Source: Litorimonas taeanensis
GTDB taxonomy: Bacteria > Pseudomonadota > Alphaproteobacteria > Caulobacterales > Maricaulaceae
Direction of reading: 5' to 3'
Length of the DNA stretch: 64,000 nt
Assembly: GCF_003634015.1 (NCBI RefSeq)
Contig: NZ_RBII01000002.1
Span: 833,597 to 897,596, forward strand
Part shown: positions 33,391 through 41,808 of the stretch, piece by piece
Layout of the letters: the number at the start of each line of letters is the position of its first letter
How positions within the stretch are numbered: the stretch's first letter is position 1
Position numbers and translations under genes: made by a program
Notes under the pieces: generated by a model
The model's database searches: none
The model's input: only the letters and a program-made list of their open reading frames with translations
What the model was told of the DNA's origin: nothing

Positions 33391-33629
33391 ATACTCCCCT
33401 TTCGTTGAAAAACTTCTTCCCCTTAGACATAGGTGCGATTTCAGAAATTTCAATTAGAATCGTATCGAAATATCGTCGGTCTTATGGGGGTTTGCGGCGA
33501 TTTCCCGTGGCGGCACACGGGAAAAGTCATCTCTTAAAAAAAGCAAAAAAATTGCTTTATTTGCGTTTTGAGAGACAGAATAATATTCGTCATTGACGCG
33601 GACGACCAGAATAAGGCACCTCTCACTCT

Positions 33630-34304
33630 ATGATAACCGTTCACCATCTCGAATATTCACAATCCTTTCGGGTTCTTTGGCTGATGGAAGCGTTGGGCGT
33701 ACCTTATACGCTTAAATTATATGCCCGAGACAAGACCACTAATCTGGCGCCCGCCGACTATAAGGCGATATCGCCTTTGGGGACGTCGCCTGTCATCACA
33801 ATAGGGGATATGGCGCTCTCGGAAACAAATGCCATTATCGATTATATCTTGGATATGCATGATGATGGTCGCTTAAGGCCGGAAAAAGGCAATGCCGCCC
33901 GCGAAGATTATTTATTCTGGTATCACGCTTCCCAAGGCAGCCTTATGCCCATGCTCACCTTTGAGGCCGTTTTTGGTGTTTTAAAAAAACGTGTGCCCGC
34001 CTTATTGCGGCCGCTCATCAAAACGGTTTTGGGCAAAGCCGAAGACAGCTTTGTTAAGCCACGTCTGAAATTATTGATGGATAAGGCCGAAGCAGACCTT
34101 TCGCGTCATAAATGGTTCGCGGGCGATTCCCTTACGGCCGCCGATATTGTCATGAGCTATTGCATGGAATCGGCCAAGAGCCGCGGCTATGTGACGGAGG
34201 CTCATATCAATTGCCAAAGATGGCTAGATCAAATGCATAGTGATCCTGCCTATCAAGCCGCGATGGCTAAGGACGGAAAGTCAACGATGGTCTTTTCGCT
34301 TTAG
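33630..34304 (+). CDS. Glutathione S-transferase family protein
   Basis: 224 residues: thioredoxin-like N-domain (ITVHHLEYSQSFRVLWLMEALGVPYTL, then TSPVITIGDMALSETNAIIDYIL with the SETNAI glutathione-contact loop) and an all-helical C-domain (about 90-224, FAGDSLTAADIVMSY). The first catalytic position is Ser/Tyr-like (LEYSQS), common in bacterial beta/theta-type enzymes. It conjugates or reduces electrophiles with glutathione; exact substrate unknown. Its stop overlaps the convergent ybaK by 4 bases. Confidence 0.92.
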   Translation: MITVHHLEYSQSFRVLWLMEALGVPYTLKLYARDKTTNLAPADYKAISPLGTSPVITIGDMALSETNAIIDYILDMHDDGRLRPEKGNAAREDYLFWYHASQGSLMPMLTFEAVFGVLKKRVPALLRPLIKTVLGKAEDSFVKPRLKLLMDKAEADLSRHKWFAGDSLTAADIVMSYCMESAKSRGYVTEAHINCQRWLDQMHSDPAYQAAMAKDGKSTMVFSL

Positions 34305-34768
34305 GCCGTAAGCTCACTGAATTTTGCGTTTAGACATTGTGCCAAGGCTTCGGGGGGCATTTCTATTTCTAACCCCCTTTTTCCCCCGCTGATGAAAATT
34401 GTGCTGTGGTTTTGGGCGCTCTTATCAATCACAGTTTGCAATCGTTTTTTTTGTCCCAATGGGCTGACCCCGCCAAGAACATATCCTGTCATTCGCTCTA
34501 CATCAGCCCCGTCAGCCATTTGTGCTTTTTTCACGCCGACAGATTTCGCAATGCGTTTCATGCTCAACATTTGCGAGACGGGTAAAATGGCTACGGCATA
34601 AGCGTCGCCGCTCAGAGACACGACCAAAGTTTTAAAGACTTGTTCTGGCGGGAGGTTGAGGGCGCTTGCGGCTTCTAGACCATAAGAGTCTGCCGCTGGG
34701 TCAGCCGCATATTCATGTAATGAAAAAGGAATTTTTCGGGCTGTTAAAAATTTAACGCCAGGTGTCAT
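34301..34768 (-). CDS. ybaK: Cys-tRNA(Pro)/Cys-tRNA(Cys) deacylase (YbaK/EbsC)
   Basis: 155 residues, YbaK/ProX editing fold: 'TPGVKFLTARKIPFSLHEY' start, VFKTLVVSLSGDAYAVAILP, the catalytic lysine region MKRIAKSVGVKKAQMAD and TGYVLGGVSPLGQKKRL, all diagnostic of YbaK rather than ProX. It hydrolyses Cys wrongly attached to tRNA-Pro. Its ATG overlaps the cmk stop by 4 bases, so it belongs to the aroA-cmk-ybaK operon. Confidence 0.93.
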   Translation of the reverse strand: MTPGVKFLTARKIPFSLHEYAADPAADSYGLEAASALNLPPEQVFKTLVVSLSGDAYAVAILPVSQMLSMKRIAKSVGVKKAQMADGADVERMTGYVLGGVSPLGQKKRLQTVIDKSAQNHSTIFISGGKRGLEIEMPPEALAQCLNAKFSELTA

Positions 34769-35430
34769 TGGCTTTGTCGTTGAATGACCGCCTCAATAAT
34801 TTGACAGGCCCGGTCAAAGGCGTCTTCGACAGATAGGTCAGAGCTATCTAAAAAATGTGCGTCCTCGGCAGGTTTCAGCGGTGCGTCCTTGCGGCCCATA
34901 TCGCGGCTGTCGCGTTCTTTTAATTGTGCCAAAACCGTTTTAAAGCTGATGTCTTCACCATAACCCACAAGTTCAGCATGGCGGCGAGCGGCGCGAATTT
35001 CAGCCTTGGCATCGACATAAAGCTTCACATCAGCATCAGGGCAAATAACGGTCCCGATATCGCGCCCGTCTAAAACTGCGCCTTGTTTGGCGAAGTCCCG
35101 CTGTAATTGAAAGAGAGCTTGTCTAACAACGGGATGCACAGCCACTTTGGAGGCCGCCGCGCCAATGCCGCCGCTTTTTAAAGTGGGGTCTGATAAAAAG
35201 CTATCAATGTCCATTTCGTTTAAGGCGCGCGCCGCTTTTTCGGCATCGACCGCTGAGTCAGGATCGCCCTTTGCGTCGATGACTAATTTGGCTGTTGCGC
35301 GGTAAAGCTTTCCCGTGTCGAGATAAGACAAGCCATAATGGGCGGCGAGGCGTTTGGCGAGCGTGCCTTTGCCAGAGGCAAAGGTGCCGTCAATGGCAAT
35401 TACTTTGGGCTTTGCAGTCTTTAACGCCAT
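34765..35430 (-). CDS. cmk: Cytidylate kinase
   Basis: 221 residues. Phosphorylates CMP and dCMP with ATP. P-loop GTFASGKGT replaces the usual GPAGSGKGT; other family blocks are GLSYLDTGKLYRATA, AVLDGRDIGTVICPDADVKLYV, ARRHAEL and 'KERDSRDMGRKDAPLKPAEDAHFLDSS'. 8 bases after aroA. The usual downstream partner rpsA is not here; ybaK takes the place. Confidence 0.95.
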   Translation of the reverse strand: MALKTAKPKVIAIDGTFASGKGTLAKRLAAHYGLSYLDTGKLYRATAKLVIDAKGDPDSAVDAEKAARALNEMDIDSFLSDPTLKSGGIGAAASKVAVHPVVRQALFQLQRDFAKQGAVLDGRDIGTVICPDADVKLYVDAKAEIRAARRHAELVGYGEDISFKTVLAQLKERDSRDMGRKDAPLKPAEDAHFLDSSDLSVEDAFDRACQIIEAVIQRQSQ

Positions 35431-35438
35431 GAAACGCC

Positions 35439-36827
35439 TTATAGAGCGTCTGCCGGGGGTGTGTAATCAATTATCGCGCCGAGTGTGTGCATAAGCGCGA
35501 AAAAACTTGGGAAGCTTGTGGCAATCATAGAGGCATCATCAATCGTCACGGGGTTTTCCGCGCCGAGACCTAAAATCAGTGCGCTCATGGCGATGCGGTG
35601 ATCATGATGCGTTTTGACAATGCCGCCGCCTTTGACAAGTCCGCCGCCATTTCCTGTAACCGTCAGTCCGTCTTCGCGTTCAGCCACTTTGACTCCATTT
35701 GCCGAAAGTAGCGCGGCTGTGGCCGCGATGCGGTCGCTCTCTTTGACGCGTAGTTCTCCGATACCGTTCATGATTGTGGTGCCGCTGGCAAAGGCCGCCG
35801 CGACGGCCAAGATAGGATATTCATCAATCATAGAGGCTGCGCGGTTCTCTGGCACATTAATGCCAACCAATTTGGAATGTTTCACTTCGATATCTGCGAT
35901 GGTTTCTCCGCCTGATTTGCGGAAGTTATCTGCGCGAAGGTAAGCGCCCATGGCGGTCAGGGCTTCGAACAAGCCCGTACGTGTTGGGTTCATCATAACA
36001 TTTTCAATGATGATGCTTGACCCTGGCGTAATCAGCGCCGCAACGATTAAGAATGCCGCCGAGGATGGATCTCCGGGGACATTGATTTTTGCAGCCTTAA
36101 GCGGGGTAGGGCCGGTGACGCTTATGTGAGTCGCATCTTTGCGAGATTTTGTTTCAACCACGGCGCCAAATGCGCGAAGCATATTTTCTGTATGGTCACG
36201 GGTAAGGGTCGGTTCAACAACAGTGGTCGTGCCTTTAGTATTGATTCCCGCCAAAAGAATCGCAGATTTCACCTGAGCCGAGGCATGGGGCGGTGTGTAT
36301 TCAATCGGGATTAAGGCGCCATTGCTTTTTAAGGTGACAGGCAATCGGCCTTCTTCGCCTTTGTCGGTTGTCCGAGCTTTGGCGGAAACGCCCATTTCCC
36401 GCAAGGGATTAAGGATACGGTTCATTGGCCGCGAGGAGAGCGAAGCATCCCCTGTGAAAGTTGCACTGAGCGGGTATCCGGCGGCGGCGCCCATGATAAG
36501 GCGTACACCTGTGCCCGCATTGCCGCAATCAATGTCAGTCTTTGGCGATTGCAAGCCTGACTTGCCAACGCCCTTAACAAACCATGTGCCGTCTTGTTCT
36601 GTAATCTCTGCGCCTAAGCCTCGCATCGCCCCGACGGTCGATAGGATGTCATCCCCCGTCAACAGACCTGTGACCTCGGTTGTGCCTTCTGCCATGGCGC
36701 CAAAAATGATCGAACGATGAGATATGGATTTGTCACCAGGGGCTCTGACTACCCCTGTTAAAGCGGCGCTTTTGACACTTTTTGCGGGGGGAGGTGTGCC
36801 GGCTGGCTGCTTTTTAGAACTGGACAT
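35439..36827 (-). CDS. aroA: 3-phosphoshikimate 1-carboxyvinyltransferase (EPSP synthase)
   Basis: 462 residues; sixth step of the shikimate pathway. Family blocks: APGDKSISHRSIIFGAMAEG, DCGNAGTGVRLIMG, the RPMNRILNPLREMG stretch of alphaproteobacterial enzymes, PPHASAQVKSAILLAG, GDPSSAAFLIVAAL, IDEYPILAVAAAFA, RVKESDRI and KTHHDHRIAMSALI. The segment GNAGTG keeps Gly where the glyphosate-tolerant class II enzymes carry Ala. The first 20 residues are a Lys/Pro-rich extension. Divergent from the zinc-ribbon gene. Confidence 0.97.
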   Translation of the reverse strand: MSSSKKQPAGTPPPAKSVKSAALTGVVRAPGDKSISHRSIIFGAMAEGTTEVTGLLTGDDILSTVGAMRGLGAEITEQDGTWFVKGVGKSGLQSPKTDIDCGNAGTGVRLIMGAAAGYPLSATFTGDASLSSRPMNRILNPLREMGVSAKARTTDKGEEGRLPVTLKSNGALIPIEYTPPHASAQVKSAILLAGINTKGTTTVVEPTLTRDHTENMLRAFGAVVETKSRKDATHISVTGPTPLKAAKINVPGDPSSAAFLIVAALITPGSSIIIENVMMNPTRTGLFEALTAMGAYLRADNFRKSGGETIADIEVKHSKLVGINVPENRAASMIDEYPILAVAAAFASGTTIMNGIGELRVKESDRIAATAALLSANGVKVAEREDGLTVTGNGGGLVKGGGIVKTHHDHRIAMSALILGLGAENPVTIDDASMIATSFPSFFALMHTLGAIIDYTPPADAL

Positions 36828-37005
36828 ATTTAAGGCCTGACACCCATTGAAGGTTGACTTGATTAAACCAGACGCTAAGACGCGGTTTGATTAGCGGGAT
36901 GCGGGTTTTACAACGCCCATAAATTCACGCAACACAAAAAATATTTTCGCGCAGTACCTATTGAACAAAGTGTGCTTCGCGCCATTCGCAAAGGACGCGA
37001 CCCAT

Positions 37006-37464
37006 ATGGCAAAGAAGGTTGACCTCGGCACAAAACGTGTATGCCCTGAATGTGAAGCTAAATTTTACGATTTAGGTAAAGACCCCGCGCTCTGTCCTAT
37101 GTGTGGGACTGAAACCGCTTGGGACCAATTCAATGTTGTTCCAATCCTTCCTTCATCACAGCTCCCACCTGAGCCTAAAGACGATGATGACGATGATGAG
37201 GATGAAGACGCCAAAGCTGAGATCGATGAAGATGATATCGATGAAGAAGAAGAAGCGGCGAAAGAACTCGAGCTTGATGGCGACGATGTTCAAGTTATCG
37301 GCGGCGCAAAAGGCGGCGATGACGAACAGCCAGGCTATGACGGCTATTCAGAGGACGAAGACGAAGACGAAGATGCAGCTCTTGTTGCCGATGATGACGA
37401 CAATGAAATGCCGCCGCCTGATGATGCGGATGACCTTGATGACGATGAAGAAATCGAAATCTAG
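37006..37464 (+). CDS. TIGR02300 (FYDLN-acid) zinc-ribbon acidic protein
   Basis: 152 residues from ATG 37006. Residues 1-45 are MAKKVDLGTKRVCPECEAKF then YDLGKDPALCPMCG: two CPxC knuckles make a likely zinc ribbon with the FYDL signature. From about residue 60 the protein is almost pure Asp/Glu in patches. This family is confined to alphaproteobacteria and has no known function; it often flanks aroA and tRNA-Ala as here. An upstream in-frame TTG (36961) is unlikely. Confidence 0.92.
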   Translation: MAKKVDLGTKRVCPECEAKFYDLGKDPALCPMCGTETAWDQFNVVPILPSSQLPPEPKDDDDDDEDEDAKAEIDEDDIDEEEEAAKELELDGDDVQVIGGAKGGDDEQPGYDGYSEDEDEDEDAALVADDDDNEMPPPDDADDLDDDEEIEI

Positions 37465-37489
37465 TCTTTGTAAAATATGAACTTAAATT

Positions 37490-37515
37490 GTCAGGACGGC
37501 AAAAGTCGTCTTGAC
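37490..37515 (+). other. 9-bp hairpin between the zinc-ribbon gene and tRNA-Ala
   Basis: GTCAGGACG pairs with CGTCTTGAC (one G-T) around an 8-base A-rich loop. No T-run follows. It may be a weak or Rho-assisted terminator, or a processing signal for the tRNA precursor that begins 43 bases on. Confidence 0.4.
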
Positions 37516-37558
37516 CGCTCCGGCGTCGGAGACTAAACCGCGCAAACTTATCCTGAAA

Positions 37559-37634
<76 letters not shown>

Positions 37635-37710
37635 GGGATTTTCCTTCAGACCACGTTCTATCCGTGACCTATTCCGTTCATCATTGGTTTCGACATTGAC
37701 TGTAAGGCGT

Positions 37711-39036
37711 TTATGTGTGCCAAGGGCCCGTGATGGCTAATGTTCGTGTGGGGGCATAGGCATTGACAAAGAACCATTTTCCATCAGGCGAGAAACATCC
37801 CCCCGCGAGTTCAGATTGCATATGTAACCGTCCGAAATCATAGGGACGCCCCTCGGGTGTGATACCGCGAAGATGATTGTCAACAATATCGGTATATTGA
37901 TCCTCGCAAATGACAAGATGGCCATTGGGCGCAACACAAAGATTGTCACCATAATTAAATTGGCTTTCGCTCTCGCTTTCAAAGAATAACTCTACCTTAT
38001 CGGGCCCAAGGCCGCGTCCGGGCTGTAAGCAGAAGATTTGACCGAGTGTCTTTGCGCCGCCATTGGTTGAACAGAAATAGAGTGCATTTTCTCCCATATG
38101 TATGCCTTCACCGCGGGCAATCAGGGCAGCACCTTTGGCTTTGGCGCGCAGACGCAAGTCATCTTTTGGGGCTTCGACATTATCCAAATCAACCCAGCTG
38201 ACGGTAAATTGTTTTCTGGCGGTCATGCTGATGGCGTCCCAATTACGAGTATCTGTAATCCCATCAATAACCATGGCTTGTAATTGGCCGCCTTTGGCGA
38301 GTTGTCCCGGGGTGTTAGGCTTGAAACGGTATAAAACGCCATCGTCCCTATCTTCGGTCATGTAAACAAAGCCTGTCTCGGGGTCGACGCAGGCAGCTTC
38401 GTGATTAAAGCGGCCCATCGCGCGCAGCGGCACAGCGTCTATCAGCCCTGTTGCATTGGCAGGAACGTCAAAGACCCAGCCGTGATTAAGGGCCAGTCCA
38501 TCCCCGTATTTTTGGCCGGGCCCTGTGGGGGCTTCCTCACAGGTCAGCCAACTTTGCCAAGGCGTGATGCCGCCAGAACAATTGCGTATCGTCCCGCCAA
38601 GCGAGCGAAATTGCCGCTTTATCTCTAGGGTCGTGGCATCCAGAACTATGTTCGTCGTGCCGCCTGGCAAAATGGAGCCATTATGCGTGCCAAAGCCTTT
38701 TGCTATCGGCCCGCCGCTATCATCCGAAGCGACAAGCTCGTGATTGCGAATTAAGACAATCTCATTATTGCCGATATCGATACAGCCCATGCCATCGGCT
38801 TTATCAGGTACGGTGCCGCCGTCATCCATCGCATCGCCAAGGCTTGAAATTAAGCGATAGGAAAAACCTTCGGGCAAGTCGAGCAACCCTTTCGGGTCAG
38901 TTTTGAGGGGACCATAGCCTGCCATATTCAAGCGCTGTCCAGAGGGGGCAGAGCCGCGTAATGACACACAACCGCTCGCCATAAGCGCCGCAAATGCACT
39001 GCCGGTTGCGGCTAAAAACTGTCTACGATTTGACAT
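37711..39036 (-). CDS. PhoX/DUF839 family phosphatase-like protein, Tat-exported
   Basis: 441 residues. The N-terminus NRRQFLAATGSAFAALMASGC combines a twin-arginine motif with a lipobox (Cys23), so a folded, cofactor-loaded lipoprotein is exported by Tat. The rest is a PhoX-type beta-propeller: LDLPEGFSYRLISSLGD, IVLIRNHEL, TWLTCEEAPTG, NHEAACVDPETGFVYMTEDRDDGVLYRF and GHLVICEDQY. PhoX enzymes are Ca/Fe phosphatases; several metal-contact Glu/Asp blocks (RNHEL, CEEAP, TEDR) are present. Orthology to true PhoX is not certain, as DUF839 also holds non-phosphatases. Confidence 0.88.
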   Translation of the reverse strand: MSNRRQFLAATGSAFAALMASGCVSLRGSAPSGQRLNMAGYGPLKTDPKGLLDLPEGFSYRLISSLGDAMDDGGTVPDKADGMGCIDIGNNEIVLIRNHELVASDDSGGPIAKGFGTHNGSILPGGTTNIVLDATTLEIKRQFRSLGGTIRNCSGGITPWQSWLTCEEAPTGPGQKYGDGLALNHGWVFDVPANATGLIDAVPLRAMGRFNHEAACVDPETGFVYMTEDRDDGVLYRFKPNTPGQLAKGGQLQAMVIDGITDTRNWDAISMTARKQFTVSWVDLDNVEAPKDDLRLRAKAKGAALIARGEGIHMGENALYFCSTNGGAKTLGQIFCLQPGRGLGPDKVELFFESESESQFNYGDNLCVAPNGHLVICEDQYTDIVDNHLRGITPEGRPYDFGRLHMQSELAGGCFSPDGKWFFVNAYAPTRTLAITGPWHT

Positions 39037-39070
39037 GGTCTAGGGTCTCCTCAGTTATGTTTGCGCGGAT

Positions 39071-41272
39071 TTATTTTACCGCGCGCCCACGGGCATTAAC
39101 GATGTGCATTTCTTTCAAGAGGTGGTCTGCTTTGTCCACTTTCTCCATGACCCAGAGCATATAGCGGCTATCCACATGGATAGAGCGCGTTGTCCGTGGG
39201 TCGAAATCCCAATCTGAATTTACGCTTTCGATTGTTCCGTCAAAGAGCAAGCCAACCAATTCCCCGCGCGCGTTCAAGGTCGCAGACCCAGAATTACCGC
39301 CCGTAGAATCAAGGTCAGTCAGAAAGTTTACAGGAACAGAGTTGATAGACCCCAACGCATAGCGCCCATAATCTTTGGCCTGAATTAAATCCAGTTGTGA
39401 TTGCGGCGAATTAAAGGGGTCTTCACCCGTATCTTTTTCAGTTATGCCTTGCAGCGTTGTAAAGGGGTCATAACGCATACCGTCTTTGGGCGAGCCGCCC
39501 AAAACATTGCCATAAGTCACACGCAATGTTGAGTTAGCATCAGGATAGGCTGTGAAACCTTGGTCCTTTTGCCATGCGATAATGGCTTCCATATATTTAG
39601 GCTGGAGCGCGGCGCGTCGACCCGCGCGGTCTTTGCTCTCGGCTTCCATGGCGCGTTCATGATCGTAAAGCGCCACAGCCAAACGCATGAAGGGGTCAGA
39701 CTTTGCCTCTAGCGATGCAGGGGTGGCCTCCATCAGGCTGAGCCGCGTCTCAAGCTTGTCCAGATCAGAGCCAGAATAGTAACTGTCTAATTTCGCTGAG
39801 AGCGCGGCGTCGCTCATGCCATCGCGCAATCCCAAGGCCGTATCTAGGGCTTTGACGCGCTCGCTCGCGGGTTGCTCCAGATAACCTTTCAAGAACACCA
39901 TCCATTCCGCTTTATCAACAGATGGGTCATAGCGGCGATCCATAGCCGTTAGCCCTTGTTTCATGCGGTCCATATCGCGTTCTTGATAACCGCTCTCACG
40001 TTCGGCGTCTGGTTTCTGGCGTTCATGAGAGAGACGATATAAACGCTGTGCGGTACCCAGTAATTGGGGCCTCGTGGCGTTATTATACCAATAGCTTGAT
40101 CGTGCGGCCGTGGCGGTTTCCGCGCTTAAGGCATCAAGCTTCTCAATCGCTTCGGCATAGCCTGCATTAGGGGCCTTAGAGGCAATCCAATCATTCAGAG
40201 CAGCTTCGCGCTGCGCCCGGCGATCGACGAGGCCAACGCGGCGCGCGCCTTCAATTTGTCCGCCAAGGTTTTTATTAAAGTTATTGAGACCCGCAAGGCG
40301 CGATTCATATTTGATACGGGCATCACTTCCAGGTTCAGAAGCCTTATTAATCGCTCCAATCCAGTTATCCAGCAAGGTCTGCCAAGTTGGATATTGCCAA
40401 TCAAATGTATTTTTCACTTCGGCCAAGCGCGTATAACGTGAGGTACTGCCCGGATAGCCTGCAACCATAACGAAATCTTCGTCATCCAACCCGCCGGCGG
40501 AAACTTTCAAATGATGTTCCGGAGAAAATGGGACGTTGTCTTCGCTATAATCTGCGGATTTTCCATCCGGAGATACATAAGCCCGATAAAAGGCAAAATC
40601 ACCCGTGTGACGGGGCCACTGCCAGTTATCAATGTCGCCGCCATATTTACCGATCGGGCCCGCAGGGGCATATGTCAGACGAACATCTTTGATCTCTAGC
40701 TGTTTAATAAGCTTATATTGCAGGCCGCCATAGAAAGAGGCGACGCGGCATCGATGGCCCTCATCGGCTTCGCAGTCAGACACGAGGGATTTACGGTTGC
40801 TATCAATTGCAGCAAAGCGCGCTTCGCCAGATAAATCCTCTGAAAGCGCGCCGGTCACTTTGTTGGTGACGTCTGTTAAGTCGACGGTCACATAAATGCG
40901 AGACCCTGGCGCTGCGGGTAATTCTGCTTCGAGGTTTTCAGCCAGAAAACCATCCTCTAAATAATTTTGGGCTTCTGTCGAATTATACTGGATAGACCCA
41001 TAAGCGCAGTGATGATTTGTCACCACGAGACCTTGGGGTGATACGAAAGAGGCTGTGCACCCCCCCAATGAAACAACAGCCCCCATTGGAAACCCAGTTA
41101 GATCAGAAATTTGATTAGGCTTCATTTTCAGGCCTTTAGCGCGAAGGTCTTTGGCAATTTCCGGTAATTGATCTGGTGTAAACATCCCCTCTACTGCGTT
41201 CGATGGTGAGGCCACCGCGAAGGCTAAAATCGTACTCGTCATTAAAATGTGTCGGGGGGAGGGTTTATACAT
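39071..41272 (-). CDS. S46 family dipeptidyl-peptidase (DPP7-like)
   Basis: 733 residues, signal peptide about 1-26. Periplasmic serine exopeptidase that removes dipeptides from oligopeptides. The chymotrypsin-like halves are split by a helical domain (about 270-560). Catalytic His in VVTNHHCAYGSIQYNS, Asp in 'GDIDNWQWPRHTGDF', Ser in DSTGGNSGSATLN. Eighteen residues after the Ser stands Gly (LLFDG), as in DPP7, where DPP11 has Arg; this predicts preference for hydrophobic rather than acidic P1 residues. The neighbouring TonB receptor and M16 protease suit a peptide-use role. Same strand as the PhoX-like gene, 34 bases apart. Confidence 0.93.
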   Translation of the reverse strand: MYKPSPRHILMTSTILAFAVASPSNAVEGMFTPDQLPEIAKDLRAKGLKMKPNQISDLTGFPMGAVVSLGGCTASFVSPQGLVVTNHHCAYGSIQYNSTEAQNYLEDGFLAENLEAELPAAPGSRIYVTVDLTDVTNKVTGALSEDLSGEARFAAIDSNRKSLVSDCEADEGHRCRVASFYGGLQYKLIKQLEIKDVRLTYAPAGPIGKYGGDIDNWQWPRHTGDFAFYRAYVSPDGKSADYSEDNVPFSPEHHLKVSAGGLDDEDFVMVAGYPGSTSRYTRLAEVKNTFDWQYPTWQTLLDNWIGAINKASEPGSDARIKYESRLAGLNNFNKNLGGQIEGARRVGLVDRRAQREAALNDWIASKAPNAGYAEAIEKLDALSAETATAARSSYWYNNATRPQLLGTAQRLYRLSHERQKPDAERESGYQERDMDRMKQGLTAMDRRYDPSVDKAEWMVFLKGYLEQPASERVKALDTALGLRDGMSDAALSAKLDSYYSGSDLDKLETRLSLMEATPASLEAKSDPFMRLAVALYDHERAMEAESKDRAGRRAALQPKYMEAIIAWQKDQGFTAYPDANSTLRVTYGNVLGGSPKDGMRYDPFTTLQGITEKDTGEDPFNSPQSQLDLIQAKDYGRYALGSINSVPVNFLTDLDSTGGNSGSATLNARGELVGLLFDGTIESVNSDWDFDPRTTRSIHVDSRYMLWVMEKVDKADHLLKEMHIVNARGRAVK

Positions 41273-41808
41273 ATGGGTTTCCTTTATTTCCTTTTTCCTA
41301 GCTGGTCCTATGGGTTTCTTAGGACTGATTTTTAAAGCGTAATGTATTCATTTTCTTACGCGGCTGATATCAAGCTCTTGTATTGTTGATGTCTTGTCAA
41401 TCCATCTTGCACGGGCAGACTATCGCTCGCATCCGAGCAGAGCGTCGCGGCTAGATTTTTCCAACCCTCTATATGTCGCACGGCTTTCTGGGCTTTTTCT
41501 GTGTAAGGGGGACCTTCTGATACAAGCTGGGTTCGCGAATGGGCTTTAGGGTACAGCTTTGATGTATCAAACGCCTCAGCCGGCAAAGAATGTGTAGAGG
41601 TCGTCATAGTCGAATATGTTATAAAATATCATTACAAACACAATAGGAAAAACAAAGGAATGTATAAAGTTTTTGCGACCATAGATTATCTGATGATGAA
41701 TGAAAGATCGCGCCCAAATATGAAGCATGAAAAATAAAATCGATTATTATATGAGGAAAACTCTCTTGGCTGCGTCTTATAATATATAAGCGAAAAAAAG
41801 GGACACAT
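41273..41808. other. A+T-rich gap before the TonB receptor gene
   Basis: 536 bases between the S46 gene and the receptor. It may contain one small gene (41356-41607, listed with low confidence). The last 200 bases are strongly A+T-rich and should hold the receptor promoter; AAGGGAC lies before its ATG. I could not fix -35/-10 boxes, nor any Fur-type palindrome. Confidence 0.5.
41356..41607 (-). CDS. Possible small protein, uncertain
   Basis: 83 residues, soluble, no recognised motif; contains SEGPPYTEKAQKAVRHIEGW and ends 'LTRHQQYKSLISAA'. No ribosome site is visible before the ATG. It could be real or chance; there is no competing gene on the other strand. Confidence 0.35.
   Translation of the reverse strand: MTTSTHSLPAEAFDTSKLYPKAHSRTQLVSEGPPYTEKAQKAVRHIEGWKNLAATLCSDASDSLPVQDGLTRHQQYKSLISAA

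Noticed and set aside
33405-33596. 63-residue plus-strand frame in the GST/AAA-operon gap
   Set aside because: No motif or ribosome site, and it lies in a divergent promoter region.
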